Assembly (NCBI GenBank): GCA_001599595.1
Contig: BCHH01000008.1
Span: 2,295,712 to 2,359,711, forward strand
Source of the DNA: Beverwykella pulmonaria
Lineage: Eukaryota > Ascomycota > Dothideomycetes > Pleosporales > Melanommataceae
Length of the DNA: 64,000 bases
Direction of reading: 5' to 3'
Below are positions 23,389-35,720 of the stretch, piece by piece (position 1 is the stretch's first letter; each line of letters begins with the position of its first letter). The notes under the pieces are model-generated. The model ran no database searches. It was not told the origin of the DNA and saw only the letters and a list, made by a program, of their open reading frames with translations. The position numbers and the translations under genes were made by a program.

Positions 23389-26300
23389 GGGACTCAGCAC
23401 CTCGATCGCAGTGCTTGTTTGCGACCAGGGCGTCGGTTGATTCAATTAGTGGTGGGGTGATTGTGATTGTGAGTGGAGAGGTGAAGCTTGCAAGGTTAGC
23501 TGAAGACGAGTGCACGACCCTCACGCTTATAATGTGGGATAATAGATTGTCATTGGAGAGTGGTGTGATGTGGAGTGACGTAGGGCGAGTATCGACAGAT
23601 TTTGCGGGGTTGAGGTTGGTGGTTGGAATATAGATGATGAGTGATGGTAGTGATGAGATGATGGTGGTTTGACGAAATCGGAAGGGATTTGTCGATCCTT
23701 CTGTGTTACAAGCGGTAGTCGAGGAGGTGAGGTTGAGGGTATCTCAATTATCCGAACACCATTCCTTTTTTGTTTCCGGCCTTGTTTGTTGATTTTTCTG
23801 GTTGGATTTTATTATTTTTGTTAAACCATTGTTGATTCACGTTGTCATGAGTAGTGAACGTAGTCTGCATGTCCATCTTCCACCAAATTACTCTACTGTG
23901 TGTCCCGAAATAGGAAATCTATTTCATCTATGCAAATTCCTTGGTATCAATGTTTCTCTTCTGTTGGAATTTGTATTTAAGCTTGACATTCCATAGACTC
24001 TAGTCGTGCGTCTTGTTTCACGCCTACTCACTTCCAATTCTACAGCACATCTGGTCTCCCTTCCATTATTCAATCTTTGAAAAACATCTCAAACTACCTA
24101 CTCTTCAAGTTTGCGTCCTAACGTGATTATAATTTGAACAACTCTACCACTTTTTTTTCTAAGCCAATATTGTGCCTGACTTACAACATATGCGTATATC
24201 AATCACTACAACCTGAAAGAAGGCCTAGACTCAAAGCTGAAGACGCAGATGCGTAGTAGAGACCATAGTTTCGCATTTATACTGTTTATATTGGTCGGCT
24301 TTGGTTCAGCTCTGGGAATTCAAGGCACTGAGGCAAATATTCAAATGAAAATTGCAGACATGGAACTTGTTATCGTGGGTTTTGAGAAAAAGATGGAAGA
24401 AGAAAACACTCCCATCCGGAGGACCCATCATGAGTTGATTACTTTTTCTGGTGCTCCAATTGATTTGATGAGGCTAGAGCCTTGTGAATGAGATTGGCCC
24501 CGGGGAGGACGAAGAGGTTGAATCTCATACCTTTGAATCGGACTGGAGTATCGCGAACGGTATTGTCCCTTGAAATATGAGTGGAGCTTTCATAAACTTG
24601 TGCTGGTAGGTCTTTGCTTATAGGAAGGAAGGAAGTCACAAGGGCTGTGACACTTGTAGCAAAATTTGTGTTTCAATTTCGACATATTTCTGGTACGCTT
24701 TAATCTTCCTATTTGTAGTTTATCAATTAATGTTAGTTTAATTACTGAAATTTATCATTGCTCTCTATTCGAGTACGCTAATCGAACATGTACTATGAAC
24801 TTCTTCTTAACCTTATTCTCGACCTGGAACGTTGCAGTGTCCGTAAGCTTGAGAACTCATTTTGTCTTTGAGCATCGATATGCATGGTCGATCTGTTTCT
24901 AACTTACTAGAACTTCGAACTTCATGTTCGGTTCGCACGCTGATAACTCTTGACTACAATCTGGGCTGAGTTGTCGAAGTCTTGTAGTCTTCCATGCTTA
25001 TGTAGACACTATGGGTTTTCATTTCAAGCTTAAATTTTAGCTCTGTGCTGCCTGCATATGCGGAGTTTATAGTGTGTTATATGGTGTTAGTGGCTCGAGA
25101 AAGACGATCGAAGAGATAATAACAAAATCTTTCTTTTCGTTTGCAGCGCTGTTACATGGCGACAACTATAGGCAAGTAATAGTATACAAGCACAGACTAC
25201 GTCAATCATCAATTCAGCAATTCAGAGAGTGAATCTTGGTGGAGTTCGATTCTGCATAATCTACACTTCTACTTACGTTGCAGTATTGACGGGAACAAGT
25301 GCATAAGTCAAATGAGCATTTGGAGGACTGGTTGCATGCACTCGAACCCGACAGTAGATGCTCAGAATCAAACATATGCAGGCTCTACGATCAATCCGTC
25401 TATGTCAGATATTACTCAGCTGGGCAGACCTAGATCAAATCAGATAGAACAACTAGCATTCAACCCAATTCCTTTTTTCTAGAAACTTGGTGGCCCGATA
25501 TTGCGAGTATTGAAATAAAAGAGAATGACACAGTGTATGAGAAGACTCAGGACTGATATTGGAACCGCAAGCTTCGAAGAACGTGTTTGATTATGAATCA
25601 AGAAGTTTTTTGCTTGAAAAGGGGGCCACAAAGTAAAATTGAACTACAGCCATGGCAGAATAGGTGCTGATGTCGAGAGGCAGACATATTCGAGAACCTA
25701 CTTACATTCAAACTAGCTGGTCAAAAAAATAAAGATAAATTATATAGAAGTTTTAATTCATACCATTAGAAGCCGTTAGGGTAGGTGTTTGCGACAAACT
25801 TGCGTTTTGCTCCAGGATGAGTTATGAATAAGATGAAGTAAGAGCTACTATCAAGTGCTGCCATCCGTTTCTGCCAGTCAATGGAGGATGACAAGAGTGG
25901 AGAAGAGGAAGCAGCAGCTGAAATAATCGAGGAGCAAGTCGACTTTTTGGACTAGAGGTGTGCTCGACTTTTTGAGTGACGAAACGAGAAATTAGCCTGA
26001 TGAAGTCGTGGTGATGTACGTTGTGTAACAATAAAGATTAGATATTACCAGAAGCTTCAAAGCAGCCGCCCTACTATAAAGATAATCAATGACGCATACA
26101 TGCATGCGGCGTGACGCCAGAACTTTTGGACTCTGAAATTGTCCGCAGCACCGCAAAAAGGTGTCACGTCCGTTACTGATTTTCCGTTACGACGGTTATG
26201 CCGCAATATGGACTGAAAATCTCGCTGCGTCTATATCTACCGAGAATTGGCTCAATAAGCACGGAGAATGTTCTTCCATTGAGAACTATTCCTTACTAAA

Positions 26301-26416
26301 TCTTCATTTTTGATGAAGTTGTACAGAGTCTGTCACGTGTCATACATATTCTACCTATCTCCTATTCTAGTTATATATCTATATATACATCAGCATTGAA
26401 TCCTAACCGTTGATTG
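23389..26416. other. AT-rich, gene-poor intergenic region
   Basis: About 3 kb of AT-rich sequence has no recognisable gene apart from a weak small-protein candidate at 24249-24491. Short open frames on either strand (for example 24439-24639 minus) have no family signature. No repeat with a second copy in this window was noticed. Confidence 0.5.
24249..24491 (+). CDS. possible small secreted protein
   Basis: The 80-codon frame starts with a plausible signal peptide: basic MRSRDH, a hydrophobic FAFILFILVGFGSALG core, then a charged helix-like part (KIADMELVIVGFEKKMEEEN). There are almost no cysteines, unlike typical fungal effectors. There is no homologue I recognise, no clear promoter and no intron evidence, so it may be a chance frame in AT-rich DNA. 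Confidence 0.2.
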   Translation: MRSRDHSFAFILFILVGFGSALGIQGTEANIQMKIADMELVIVGFEKKMEEENTPIRRTHHELITFSGAPIDLMRLEPCE

Positions 26417-26787
26417 CTATAAAGCAGCTAGTAAGTTTAGACCAACCTTGAGTTCTGCCCGCAACGCTTTTTCCTGCTGTGGTGTCAGGTCCCCAGTCCA
26501 GGAAACTGTAGTTTCCTCGAAACCAAACTTTTCGAGCAGATATCTATCTCCCGGTGGAAGCGAGTATATGATTGAATGCGTTTCCTCGTCGATCTTGGTG
26601 TTTTTGATTACAAAGAATGAGGCTTTTTCGCCACGCCAGTTGCAAGATACTGGGCACGATGGAACGTGGTCTTTGACCATCATGAAAAGTAGTTCTGGTT
26701 GAGAATAAAGAACTGGGTTGGAGCGATGGGTTGTGCTGTTCAAAATTGTGGTCTCAGTTGCGGCGTGGGAATGAGATGGGGTGTCAG
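26417..26787 (-). CDS. hypothetical protein, probably 3' exon of a spliced gene
   Basis: The minus-strand frame has good protein-like composition, including VPSCPVSCNWRGEKASFFVI and WTGDLTPQQEKALRAELKVG, ending LLAAL-stop at 26417. It is open back to a stop at about 26788, but the first ATG in frame is near 26683, so a 5' exon is likely. A candidate is the minus-strand frame 27189-26960 (VIKDVAQKIASSFFLIKELS), which ends at a strong GTAAGA donor at 26958; an acceptor CAACTGAG at about 26755 would join them in phase. No family is recognised. That upstream exon would overlap the plus-strand model at 26944-27583, so only one of the two is likely real there. Confidence 0.35.
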
Positions 26788-26943
26788 ATCAACGCAGTGT
26801 AGGAGAGGAGCTGTGGCGTTGGTGCTGAGCTGAGTAGTTTTCGGCAAGTAAGCAGAGAAAAAAACGGCGTAGCATGTGTGTGTGATTTAAGATATTTAGA
26901 GAGCCCGGAAGATAGGCCTTAGTATGTCGTGTAACTGTGTTGG

Positions 26944-27583
26944 ATGTCTTACCAATGCTTGTTTGCGTGCTGTGCCACAGGTCATGGTAATTGCACTATC
27001 CCGGTTAGTGATAGCGTCAAAATTAAGTTCACCCTGGCGAGAAGCATGGAGTTGAATACCAAACCACACATCGCGCTTAGAAGGTTGAAACAGTATGGCG
27101 GAAAGTTCTTTTATGAGGAAGAAGCTGGACGCGATTTTCTGTGCTACATCCTTGATAACGGATTCGATCTCGGTAGTCCGGTAGGCCACTTTCGCATTTT
27201 TGAATATAGTAACTTATACTGATCTTCCTGTTTTCGTTCAGGAGTTCAACGACGTCAGAGGCAAAGAACGATGGCTGTTTTCTGAATCTACAGATCATAT
27301 CAAAGGGGAGGCAGGTGGCGCCTATGGAACATGCATGTTGAGTAAATACGTTGGAAAACAATATGGTATCGCCAAACACTGCAGCCCAGTAGTCATCAAA
27401 GTCAGATGGGACGCAGATGAGCAAGTACGGCCCAAGGGCTTGAAAAAGGTGCTCGAGGATGTAACGATTGGTAAAGGAAGAGGCAAAAAAGCTGTTCTCA
27501 GTATAAGCCTGTACTGGCCGAGAGATAAAGTTGAAGATGGCTGGGTCAACAGCGTGTACAACAACCTAAAACTTCTGGATTAA
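26944..27583 (+). CDS. hypothetical protein, two-exon model
   Basis: Exon 1 (26944-27180) and exon 2 (27242-27583) join in phase 0 across a 61-nt intron (GTAGGC donor, TACTGAT branch-like site, TTCAG acceptor) to give 192 aa. Exon 2 has convincing composition (VVIKVRWDADEQVRPKGLKK, SLYWPRDKVEDGWVNSVYNN). Exon 1 is less convincing and overlaps a competing minus-strand frame. No domain is recognised. Confidence 0.35.
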
Positions 27584-30066
27584 ACTAGCGTGATAGTGGT
27601 CGCAGTATTAGGAAACGAGGACAAGGGTCAACCTCGGAAAACGAGTGTGAGTCTTAACTGCATTAACTTTATAAGTGGAGAATGACCTTGGCTAGCTTCG
27701 CTCAGGCTTCTATGCCTATGAATGGATAGCCTGCAGGTCCAAACTAACAAGTTGAGCCTAAGAGAAGCTCTGGAACATCTCAAGGTATGCTTTGTGAAGA
27801 GATAGCACCTATGTCCCAAGAATCATATTAACGTTTTCTTCCTCCTTTAGCTGCAGCGAGCGTCGCTGGATTAGCAGCCTATTGTCTATCACTTCAGAGA
27901 GCCCCAATATCTCCTGCAGCAATGAAGAAGAAAATCATGACGACTGCTTGGAATAGTGGAAAAGGAAGTTATAGCCAAAAGGGTGGGAAAACAACATACA
28001 AGATCAGGGCTCCGAAAAAGCGGTCTACTGCGTGTCTGGAATGAAGTCACGACAAACTGCAAAGAAGAAAAGTGTCATCATGAGACGAGATGAGTTATTG
28101 GTGCGTGGAATTGATTGGAGAAGGGAAGCTGTATTAAATGACGATGCTTGGAATTCTGAAGGTGAGTATAAGGATGAGTCCGAATGAGAAGAACACCAGG
28201 GCTTCGGCGTAGTTGTGTATGGGGCGTGGAATTGAGAGCATGTCAGATGAAATCAGTATGTCGATTTAAGAGAATGTATTTCTAAGGCACGTGGATTGAG
28301 CGCTCCTGTAAGACATGGGTGGCATTATTCGTTGTGGGTTGGAACCTGCCTTGATGCTTCCTACCATTCCTCTCCAATATACATTGAGTTGTTACAGCCT
28401 GGTCAATTATCCGACCTAGATACATACTAGTACTGAAGCGGGCTATTAGCCTTGGATTTTAGTAATAAACCGATTAGACCAGCTGTTAGGCAGTCCTCAA
28501 ACTGGCCCAGTAAGTCGGATAGTCAGCTTGGCACTCTTGTTCACAGGCTTGCCGCCAATTCATCTCATCGGAGGCCATTCCGAAGGTCAATTCAGCTGAT
28601 CTCTGATCCCTCGGGGCTCATATCCTAGTGCCAAACCCATAAATTGCAACTATCTGACCTCTAATAAATCGATTGGACCTCTCACTACCAAATAGAATAA
28701 CAGTCCTACCCTTACTAGCCCTTAAACAATAATTTTAGGCATGCTGTGAGAGCCGGATGAAGCCCCACAGATAACCGCCTCATAAAACTTGGCCTTTCTG
28801 ATGAGAATCTGTCATCCAAGCGTTCTCTAGCGGAGGTTCCACCTATGCAAGGGGTATACTTGAAGATCGAAAAATTCGCTGGCGATCGGCAGTTTCGTTC
28901 GAAGCGACATGATTTTTGATCATCTGAAAGATGCGTACCACCGAGTTCTAAATATCATTTTCTGGCTAATCCATGGGTGGAACAGGCAGACTTGGTTATG
29001 ATGAGACATTCGCGGCATCGGTGAGCGCGATATGCGGACGTCTCGGAGACGCCGTGGTTGACGGACTTCTAGTTCATCCTCCTCTCCCTGCAGACAGCCT
29101 CCTTGCATTGTCTGATATGACAGTTTCTGCGCGAGGTACGGCGTTTATACGGGATGCGGGTCCTTCACAATCCTCCTACTTAAACGGCGTTGTCAGCGAC
29201 GGTACATGAAGAAGCCCTAGTCAGAGAGGTAACCATGTTTTTCGATTATTCTCACGATTATAAAAGCTAGTAAACTGCACAACAAAATGACCAGCTTTTG
29301 CAGTACTCTTTTCCCGGCCTCTTCACTTCTTCCTGCGTGATCCATTCCTTACATTATTGAAATGTCGATATAAAAATAGTGCACCAGACTCATGTACCAG
29401 TTGGAGTTCGACGATGCTCAGTGCGGAATAAAGGAGCAATGCCCACACTGATGTTCGTAAATCGTGACGCTGAATATCCAGATAACGACGTAGGCGAGGA
29501 GGAAGAGGATGAAGATGAAGACAAGCGAATACACGCCTCATGCTATGAGCTCTCATCTGAAGCTCAAAAGAGGCGATGTGCGCTGCCGCCAACGACCGTG
29601 TTCACCGTGGTTGGAATCGGAAGATCTGCGGTTAAGAGCGTACAGAAAAGAAATTGATGTGGCGTGGAAGTATATATTTGAACTCCGTCTAGATCGACGT
29701 TACAAGCGAAATGATTCATCGTTATGACATCATCGACATGCGTACCTTATCTCCTCCAACGAAAGTTGAACTCTGACAGTGCTCAGTGAGCCACCAGGAC
29801 GGAGCCTAAAGCACCTGTCGCACTTTGCGAGGGTCCGCTGGTGCCGATACAAAAATCACTTGCGCCTCCTCTATATTCTTTACCCCGCTTGAGGTGGGGT
29901 ATCTATCTACGGTGGAAGTGGGTATGGTGGATGCACTGCATTATTTTCGTTTCCGAGATTCTCTTGGGCGTTGGAAGGGGACGTGTGCTTAAACGGTACC
30001 GGTAAGACGAAGGTTCGTTTATTCACAATAAGAAAGTATAGAAAGCGCTGCCGAGTTGGTTGATGC
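27584..30066. other. intergenic, no gene seen
   Basis: About 2.5 kb with only short open frames, such as 28973-29209 and 29379-29657 on the plus strand, the latter with an acidic EEEEDEDEDK run. None has a recognised motif or a paired splice model that I could support. Confidence 0.45.
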
Positions 30067-30501
30067 TCACACGGTTCGTAACCCTAGTCCTAATCGGCCT
30101 TTTTGGAAGGCATCTCGAAGGGTCGCTGTCATAGCTCGTATTGCCCTGTTGACTTCTTCCGGTTCGGTTCCCCGCCATACTACAATAGCTCTTGTCGTGC
30201 CATATATTTGCTTCATGCGTTTAACTTGATGATTCCGTTCTTGAATGTCATCTTGATTAATACAAAGCCCACCTACCCAATATTTCATCCTACATCAGGC
30301 ATCAGGCAGGCTGCTCCTAGAACGCGGGAAACTTCTTTCAAGACGCCGCTCAGCTAGATGTGCATTTAAGGCATTCCTCCACTCATGCATAGGATAAATT
30401 TTTGTAACCGCCCCATGCGAAGCGAGATGTTGGTCCTGATCGTTCATGTTCGGTGATCGAAGACGACGAGCTTTGGTGTAGCACTGAACGGCGGAGTTCA
30501 A
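30067..30501 (-). pseudogene. HET-domain gene fragment
   Basis: On the minus strand the frame reads YWVGGLCINQDDIQERNHQV followed by RMKQIYG and VVWRGTEPEEVNRAI, the hallmark central part of the fungal HET (heterokaryon incompatibility) domain, usually YWIDALCINQDD...R..QV..M..IY. HET proteins trigger cell death on fusion of unlike strains. An upstream stretch in the same frame (30501-30295) is separated by one TGA at about 30292. The N-terminal ALSYVWG-type segment and everything after about 145 codons are missing, so this is a truncated remnant. The TGA could be a RIP product of CGA. Confidence 0.75.
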
Positions 30502-31269
30502 TTTGAGGAGTAAACAAATCGTTCCATGTCTGGTGGGATCATGTTTTGCATCTCTTTACGTAAGAATAATACTCTTCGTTGAAGTTTTTCAGAGAAACAT
30601 TTATAATCAAGAAGCGAAGTTACGTCTTGGAAATGTAGAACCTATGTTTCGTCTTTCGTCTCATCGAGCGTCGTGAAAATCATGCTGAGGGCGTTAAAGG
30701 AATTGAAACAATATCAAAAGAAGGTCAAAATGATAACGCTGAGTAGACGGTATAGTCTGGGAGTGCCGTTGAGGGTTTGCGTCTCAGTGAGTGGGATGGA
30801 AGGACATCAAGCTGTCCACATTCGGCGGGGTTTCCGGAACAGCACTCCCTGATGATCTAGAATTTAACTATGATGAGGCGGATGCTCATTTTGACCGGCG
30901 AGAAGAAATTCGTGAGGCTATTTCAACCTGGAAGAGATACACGATAGAGAGGGATATCGCTCAGCGGGCTCAGCCTTGGTAATCGAGAAATTTGCTGGGG
31001 CCTCATGACCGACAAGTACGAGTGATTTGGTAGTCGCACTGTATCTTGCAATTGATATTTAATGAGTCGAAGAGGGAGAGATTGGACGTACAGGTTGCTC
31101 AAGAGGGGCTTATGGAAAGCATAAAGTATGTACGATAATGCCTCGCAGGTCACTGGTTTGCTAAGGAACAGACTGCATGATTTGAAATGCTTGCTGCTAA
31201 TGCCATGAGCAGCATCTTGGTGAAGCCAAAAAGGAATAGAACGCCAGTGATTGGTATGCCATCTCTTGC
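30502..31269. other. intergenic with one short coding-like frame
   Basis: The plus-strand frame 30791-30982 (DDLEFNYDEADAHFDRREEI, ending QRAQPW-stop) has protein-like composition but no ATG context or family I recognise; it may be a gene remnant. The rest is probably the 3' UTR of the MFS gene (minus strand) and spacer. Confidence 0.35.
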
Positions 31270-32844
31270 TCAAAGAGAGTATCTGAAGTCTGGGTGCTTC
31301 TCTCCCAGATCCTCAACAATTCCTTCATCCAACACCTCCAGCGATTCCTTCTGCTTCGCATCGCGCTTTTTGTTACCGAGGTAGGTACCCACAAACATAA
31401 TTGTAGCTGCCACTGCACCCATAGAGCATAGGCCGAGTCCAGTGCTGAAACCGGTGTGGAACTTTGGCTCTTCTTTTTTCAAGAAGACGTTTGTGCCAAT
31501 GAAGGCACCACCATTGCCAAAGCAAACGATAGAACCGAGAGCAACAGTACGCTTATATCCCTTGCCAACGTTGATCGCGATCCAGACCACGGAGAGTGGC
31601 ATGACGAGGTACGCGCCAGCAGTCATGAAGAAGAGGCCCATATAGCGAGCGCCAGGTGCCTTAGGTTGGACAAGTTCAACTATGAGACCGACTGCGATGG
31701 TGCAAAATCCAATCATACAAAAGACGTAGCGTTTGCGAAGGTATTCGGCAGTATAGGCCATGGAAATAGAATACACTGCTGCAACAAGATAAACGGGGAT
31801 AGTGCGAATCTGTGCTCCAGTAGAGGTGTACCCAATGCCTTTCAGAATGGTTGGTTGGAAGCTGGTGATAGAGTTTGCATTTTCTGCCGCGCCGAGGTAG
31901 ATTAAGATGGCGACCCAGATCTTCCAGTCCTTGTAGAATTCTCCGAGACGCCTGGCTGGGAGCTTATCATTGGCGACGGCTCCTCCATCATCCTTGAGAC
32001 GCGCAAGGAGAAGTGCTTTCTCTTCTGGGCTGAACGAAGTGGAATCTTCAGGGAAAGGAACGATGAAGAAGAAGGACACAAAGCTAATAAAGATTGTAAT
32101 GACCCCCTCGATGATGAATATCCTAACGTAGAGTTAGAGAATCGTTAGTTAGAGTCACATTGGATGACAACATACCATCGCCAAGCCCGATATCCTGAAA
32201 CGCCATCCATCTTTGCGATCAAAGAGGACAAGAAGCCATTGAAAGCTCCTGCGCATATACCAGCACTGAAGAAGATCACGTAGCGCTTGAGAAACTCATT
32301 CTTCCTATAGTAGGATCCAATAAGATACGCAGCACCAGGAACGTATGCCGATTCAGCCATGCCTTCTAAGAGACGACAAACGACGAGACCTTCCCAGCTC
32401 TTCACAACACCACATCCGATAACAGTGATGCCTAAGTAAAGGTTAGCCCTAATGCTTTGCTGCAGTGGATCTGATTTCGATCTTACCCCAACAAAACATC
32501 ATGACAGCGAGTGATTTCGGTCCCGTCTTCTTGAATACGATACTCAATGGCACACCAGCAACCAGGTATCCAATGTTGAATACGAAGACTGCAATGTTGT
32601 ATCTCTGACCTTTGAGCTTCAGCTCTTGGTCCATTCCTTGAATCTTGGCATTTCCTATGTTGCTGCGATCAACGAAGCAGACAAGATAGAGCAGCCAGAG
32701 AATAGGTAGGACTGTGACATCGAGCTTCCTCAGGAGCCTACCTTCAGCAGCCTTATCGAAAGGTGGCTGAGGGAGTTGTTGACTAGAGGTTGTGGGAGAC
32801 GCGCTCTCCACAACAGGAGATTTTTTTAGATCATTCTTGCTCAT
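31270..32844 (-). CDS. MFS transporter, anion:cation symporter family
   Basis: Three exons (32844-32487, 32431-32176, 32122-31270) joined in phase encode 488 aa. Near the first membrane segment is LLYLVCFVDRSNIGNAK (about residues 51-67), the signature of the allantoate/nicotinate permease group (Dal5/Tna1-like, TC 2.A.1.14). The LEGMAESAYVPGAAYL and GYRAWRWIFIIEG stretches also fit this family, as do 12 hydrophobic segments and the length. These are plasma-membrane proton symporters for carboxylates such as nicotinate, allantoate or other organic anions; the substrate cannot be read from sequence. The start (MSKNDLKKS) was preferred over Met codons further upstream, which would add a hydrophobic leader untypical of the family. 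It is transcribed away from the rhodopsin-domain gene at 34373. Confidence 0.9.
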
Positions 32845-34372
32845 TTTCAAGGCGTCCCGAATTGCGTTGAAGGAATAAGAAGCTGCAGTTAGGGGAAGTG
32901 CCAGGGACACGTGGAGTAGAGTGAAGGGAGGCAAGATATAAAAGAACAACTGAGAGCGAGGTTGCGTATGCGGCGAGTCAAGACCGCAAAGTTGCGCCGA
33001 GAGAGCCTGAATCGAGGGACAAAAGCAAAAGCACTAGCATATGTCGGCAACTAATTCTTGCAACACCGGCAGGGGGTGGAAGACGGAGGTAATGGAAGGG
33101 AAGGCCACATTGGCCGATCGGCGAACACGTGGAGAGAAGACCACGGCAAATTGCAACATCAGGCAAGGGCAAATGCTCTGGGCCGAAGGATTGTTGTGCA
33201 GTTGCATACGGCACAGCTCCCACAATAAACCACCCCAGATAAGAAGGAGAAGTCCGACAATCAGCGTCCTCATGCTAATTGGATAAAAGCGACAGGTGCT
33301 GCGGTGTGGAACCCGGTAGTATTGACACTATTAAGACTTTTGATTACTAGGAAGTTCCTCGTTTACCAGCATTCTCCGCCCTGGCCTCTGCATAGGTACT
33401 GTATAACTCGTTTTCCTGAGACGTTGACGAGCTGCCAAAGGCGACTTTTGATCCGGACTCTCACTTCAGTATGTCGTATCATTTATCATTAATTTGACGG
33501 CTGTGCCGCAGTCTGATTGTCGCGCTGCCTCCCGTTGATCTTTTCCACCCCTGCTATTTCCCGAAGAGACGGATAGCGAATAGGAGTTGGTGCCGTATAG
33601 GCACGACGGCCCCTCCCTGCAGTCAGCTTACAAGGATCCCGTCGTTCCGTGTCTCCGGTCGTGTCTTCGGGCGCTAAGGTAGTCTCACGGTCAACTCTCT
33701 TGCCAGATTCGCAGACATTTAGAAGAGATAGACAGAAACGACAACATATCAACATTGCATTTGACTCACAGTTGAAAAATTTACGGGCATCATAGAAATC
33801 GATTAGATTTGAAAACAGAAATTGTCAGTGCTATTACTTCGCTTTCATTAGCAAAGTTATGTAGGAAATTCATCTTCCCACAAACTCATGCATGCGCCTG
33901 CGGCTCGGCGCAATTTCTCTCGCGATTGGATGCAGCAACCTTGGGCAGGTATCATTGACAAGTCGTTATTTTAGAAGTACGTGCATAAATAACTTTTCAA
34001 TTTCAGGAGGGAACCGTGCAAGTCCTTCACCAGGGTGGAATCGAGCTTCCATCTTAGTAATTCTCGAAAGCGGGGCCAGATGATCATTCAACATCAGCCA
34101 ACCAAACCGGTTAACAGTCCCAACACTGCCTTGTGAGACTCGCAGTAACACGGCGTAGAGATTTTTCTCTGGCGCGCCGGCCTTGAAACCATCTGTGCAC
34201 GGATGCAGTAAAAACCGTTGTATTCACTGTTTCATCCGAGCAATGGGAACCACCTCGCTGTAAGATATCATAATATGGTTATATCGACAGATCATTCTTT
34301 ATGTGTCTATCCTTCCCGTCTTACTCTGCGTCGCCCTTTTCGCCCAAACGTTGAATCGGCCTTCGAGCAGTC
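32845..34372. other. divergent intergenic region
   Basis: This 1.5-kb spacer separates the oppositely transcribed MFS transporter and rhodopsin-domain genes and should hold both promoters. Minus-strand open frames at 33034-33273 and 33489-33755 and a protein-like stretch at 33966-34151 (RFGWLMLNDHLAPLSRITKM) have no supporting family or splice model and are left uncalled. Confidence 0.45.
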
Positions 34373-35720
34373 ATGTATTTCGATCCATACCCGGGACAGG
34401 AACACGACCTTCGGAATGTGCCCATTGCGCTGACTTCTGTTGCTTTGGTGCTTGTTTCTGCTCGTATGGTGACAACATACAACAACAGAGGATGGTTTGG
34501 GGTTGAAGACTTCTTCATCGTGGCCGCATTCGTAAGTCTTTAACCCGTAAATGTTGAAGAATATCTTATACTAATCATGTATAGCTATGCCTCGTTATCT
34601 TTTGTGTCATTTTGGTTCAAGGTAGGGATCAGCAAATGTCTTCGATGACTTGAACCTGCAAGAGCTAAACCCTCTACAGCTTCAAGATACGGATTCGGCA
34701 AGCATGTAGTAGATATACAAAAGACTGGCGGAGATCTCAACAAAGCCTTCTTGGTATGAACTAAGGTGCCTTCTTGAGCAAGTGTGAGTGAGTGCTAACA
34801 ACAACAAGTACTACTACCTATCACAAATCGCATACAAAACGAACATCACACTTAACAAGCTCGCTTTTTTGTTTCTCTACCTCCGCATATTTTTGATAGC
34901 CTGGTTTCGAAAGCTATGCCTGCTAATGATTTACATCATCATCGCATCTGGCTTCGCATTTGTCATTCTTACCATTTTCCAATGCACTCCTGTCAAGAAG
35001 GCGTGGCTCAAGGGTGCAGTCCAAGGCCATTGTGTTAGCCTTCCCTGGTTCCGGTAAGTGCTCCTTCTGCGCCATAGTCTCAACCTGCTAACGTTTGCTA
35101 GATGGACATGGTCAGCCTTTAACCTGTTCACCGACCTCCTAATCTTTACGATGCCGATGCCCGTAATCTTCCGCCTCCATATGTCGCTTAGCAAAAGGAT
35201 AGGTCTCGTGGTAGTTTTCGTCATTGGATTCTTCATTTGCTTGACGACGGCACTGCGCATGAAGACTGTGGTCCGCGCGGCTAAGGCGAAAGAGCAAACC
35301 TGGGAGTCCTGCCCGGCAAACCTCTGGTCCTTCATCGAAGTCGCAGTCGGTGTCAATTGCGCCTGCCTGATCAGTCTTCGAAAGATGCTTTCAACGTGTT
35401 TCCCAGATGGACTACGCAAGACGAAGAACTCGGATTATCATTACGGCTCTGGAAGAATGGGTGGTTCAAAGAGGACGGGCCCATCTCCTGGAAGTCAAAA
35501 GTTGGATGACGCCAGTGTGACAGAGTACGCACTGGAGGCTGTGAGCTCGTTTTCGAAGCAAACCGGTGCGACGTATAGTCCGGAAGGTCAACTCTGGGGA
35601 GCGAGCGATACCACTGTCAAAGCAGGAAACGTGAAGAGCGAAAGCCAGGAACGTATCGTCGATCCAAACCGAACCATCACGGTCAGGAGGGACGTTAGCA
35701 TTCAAAGGGAGACGCAATAA
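34373..35720 (+). CDS. fungal rhodopsin-domain integral membrane protein
   Basis: Five exons (34373-34531, 34585-34621, 34680-34753, 34809-35053, 35102-35720) join in phase to give 377 aa. The protein begins MYFDPYPGQEHDLRNVP and has several hydrophobic segments in the first two thirds. It contains the family's conserved stretches: NRGWFGVEDFFI, SRYGFGKHVVD, KAFLYYYLSQIAYKTNITL, RIF and FQCTPV. This is the fungal rhodopsin-like domain (Pth11-type) that surrounds a seven-helix core in many plant-associated fungi. The C-terminal third is hydrophilic, Ser/Gly/Lys-rich and probably cytoplasmic. The ligand is unknown. There is no CFEM domain before the membrane part. All introns are 47-58 nt with GT-AG ends, and branch-like CTAAC motifs are visible in most. 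Confidence 0.88.

Noticed and set aside
32845..32949. Upstream extension of the MFS protein to 32949
   Set aside because: It adds a hydrophobic leader that this transporter family lacks; the ATG at 32844 gives the expected hydrophilic N-terminus.
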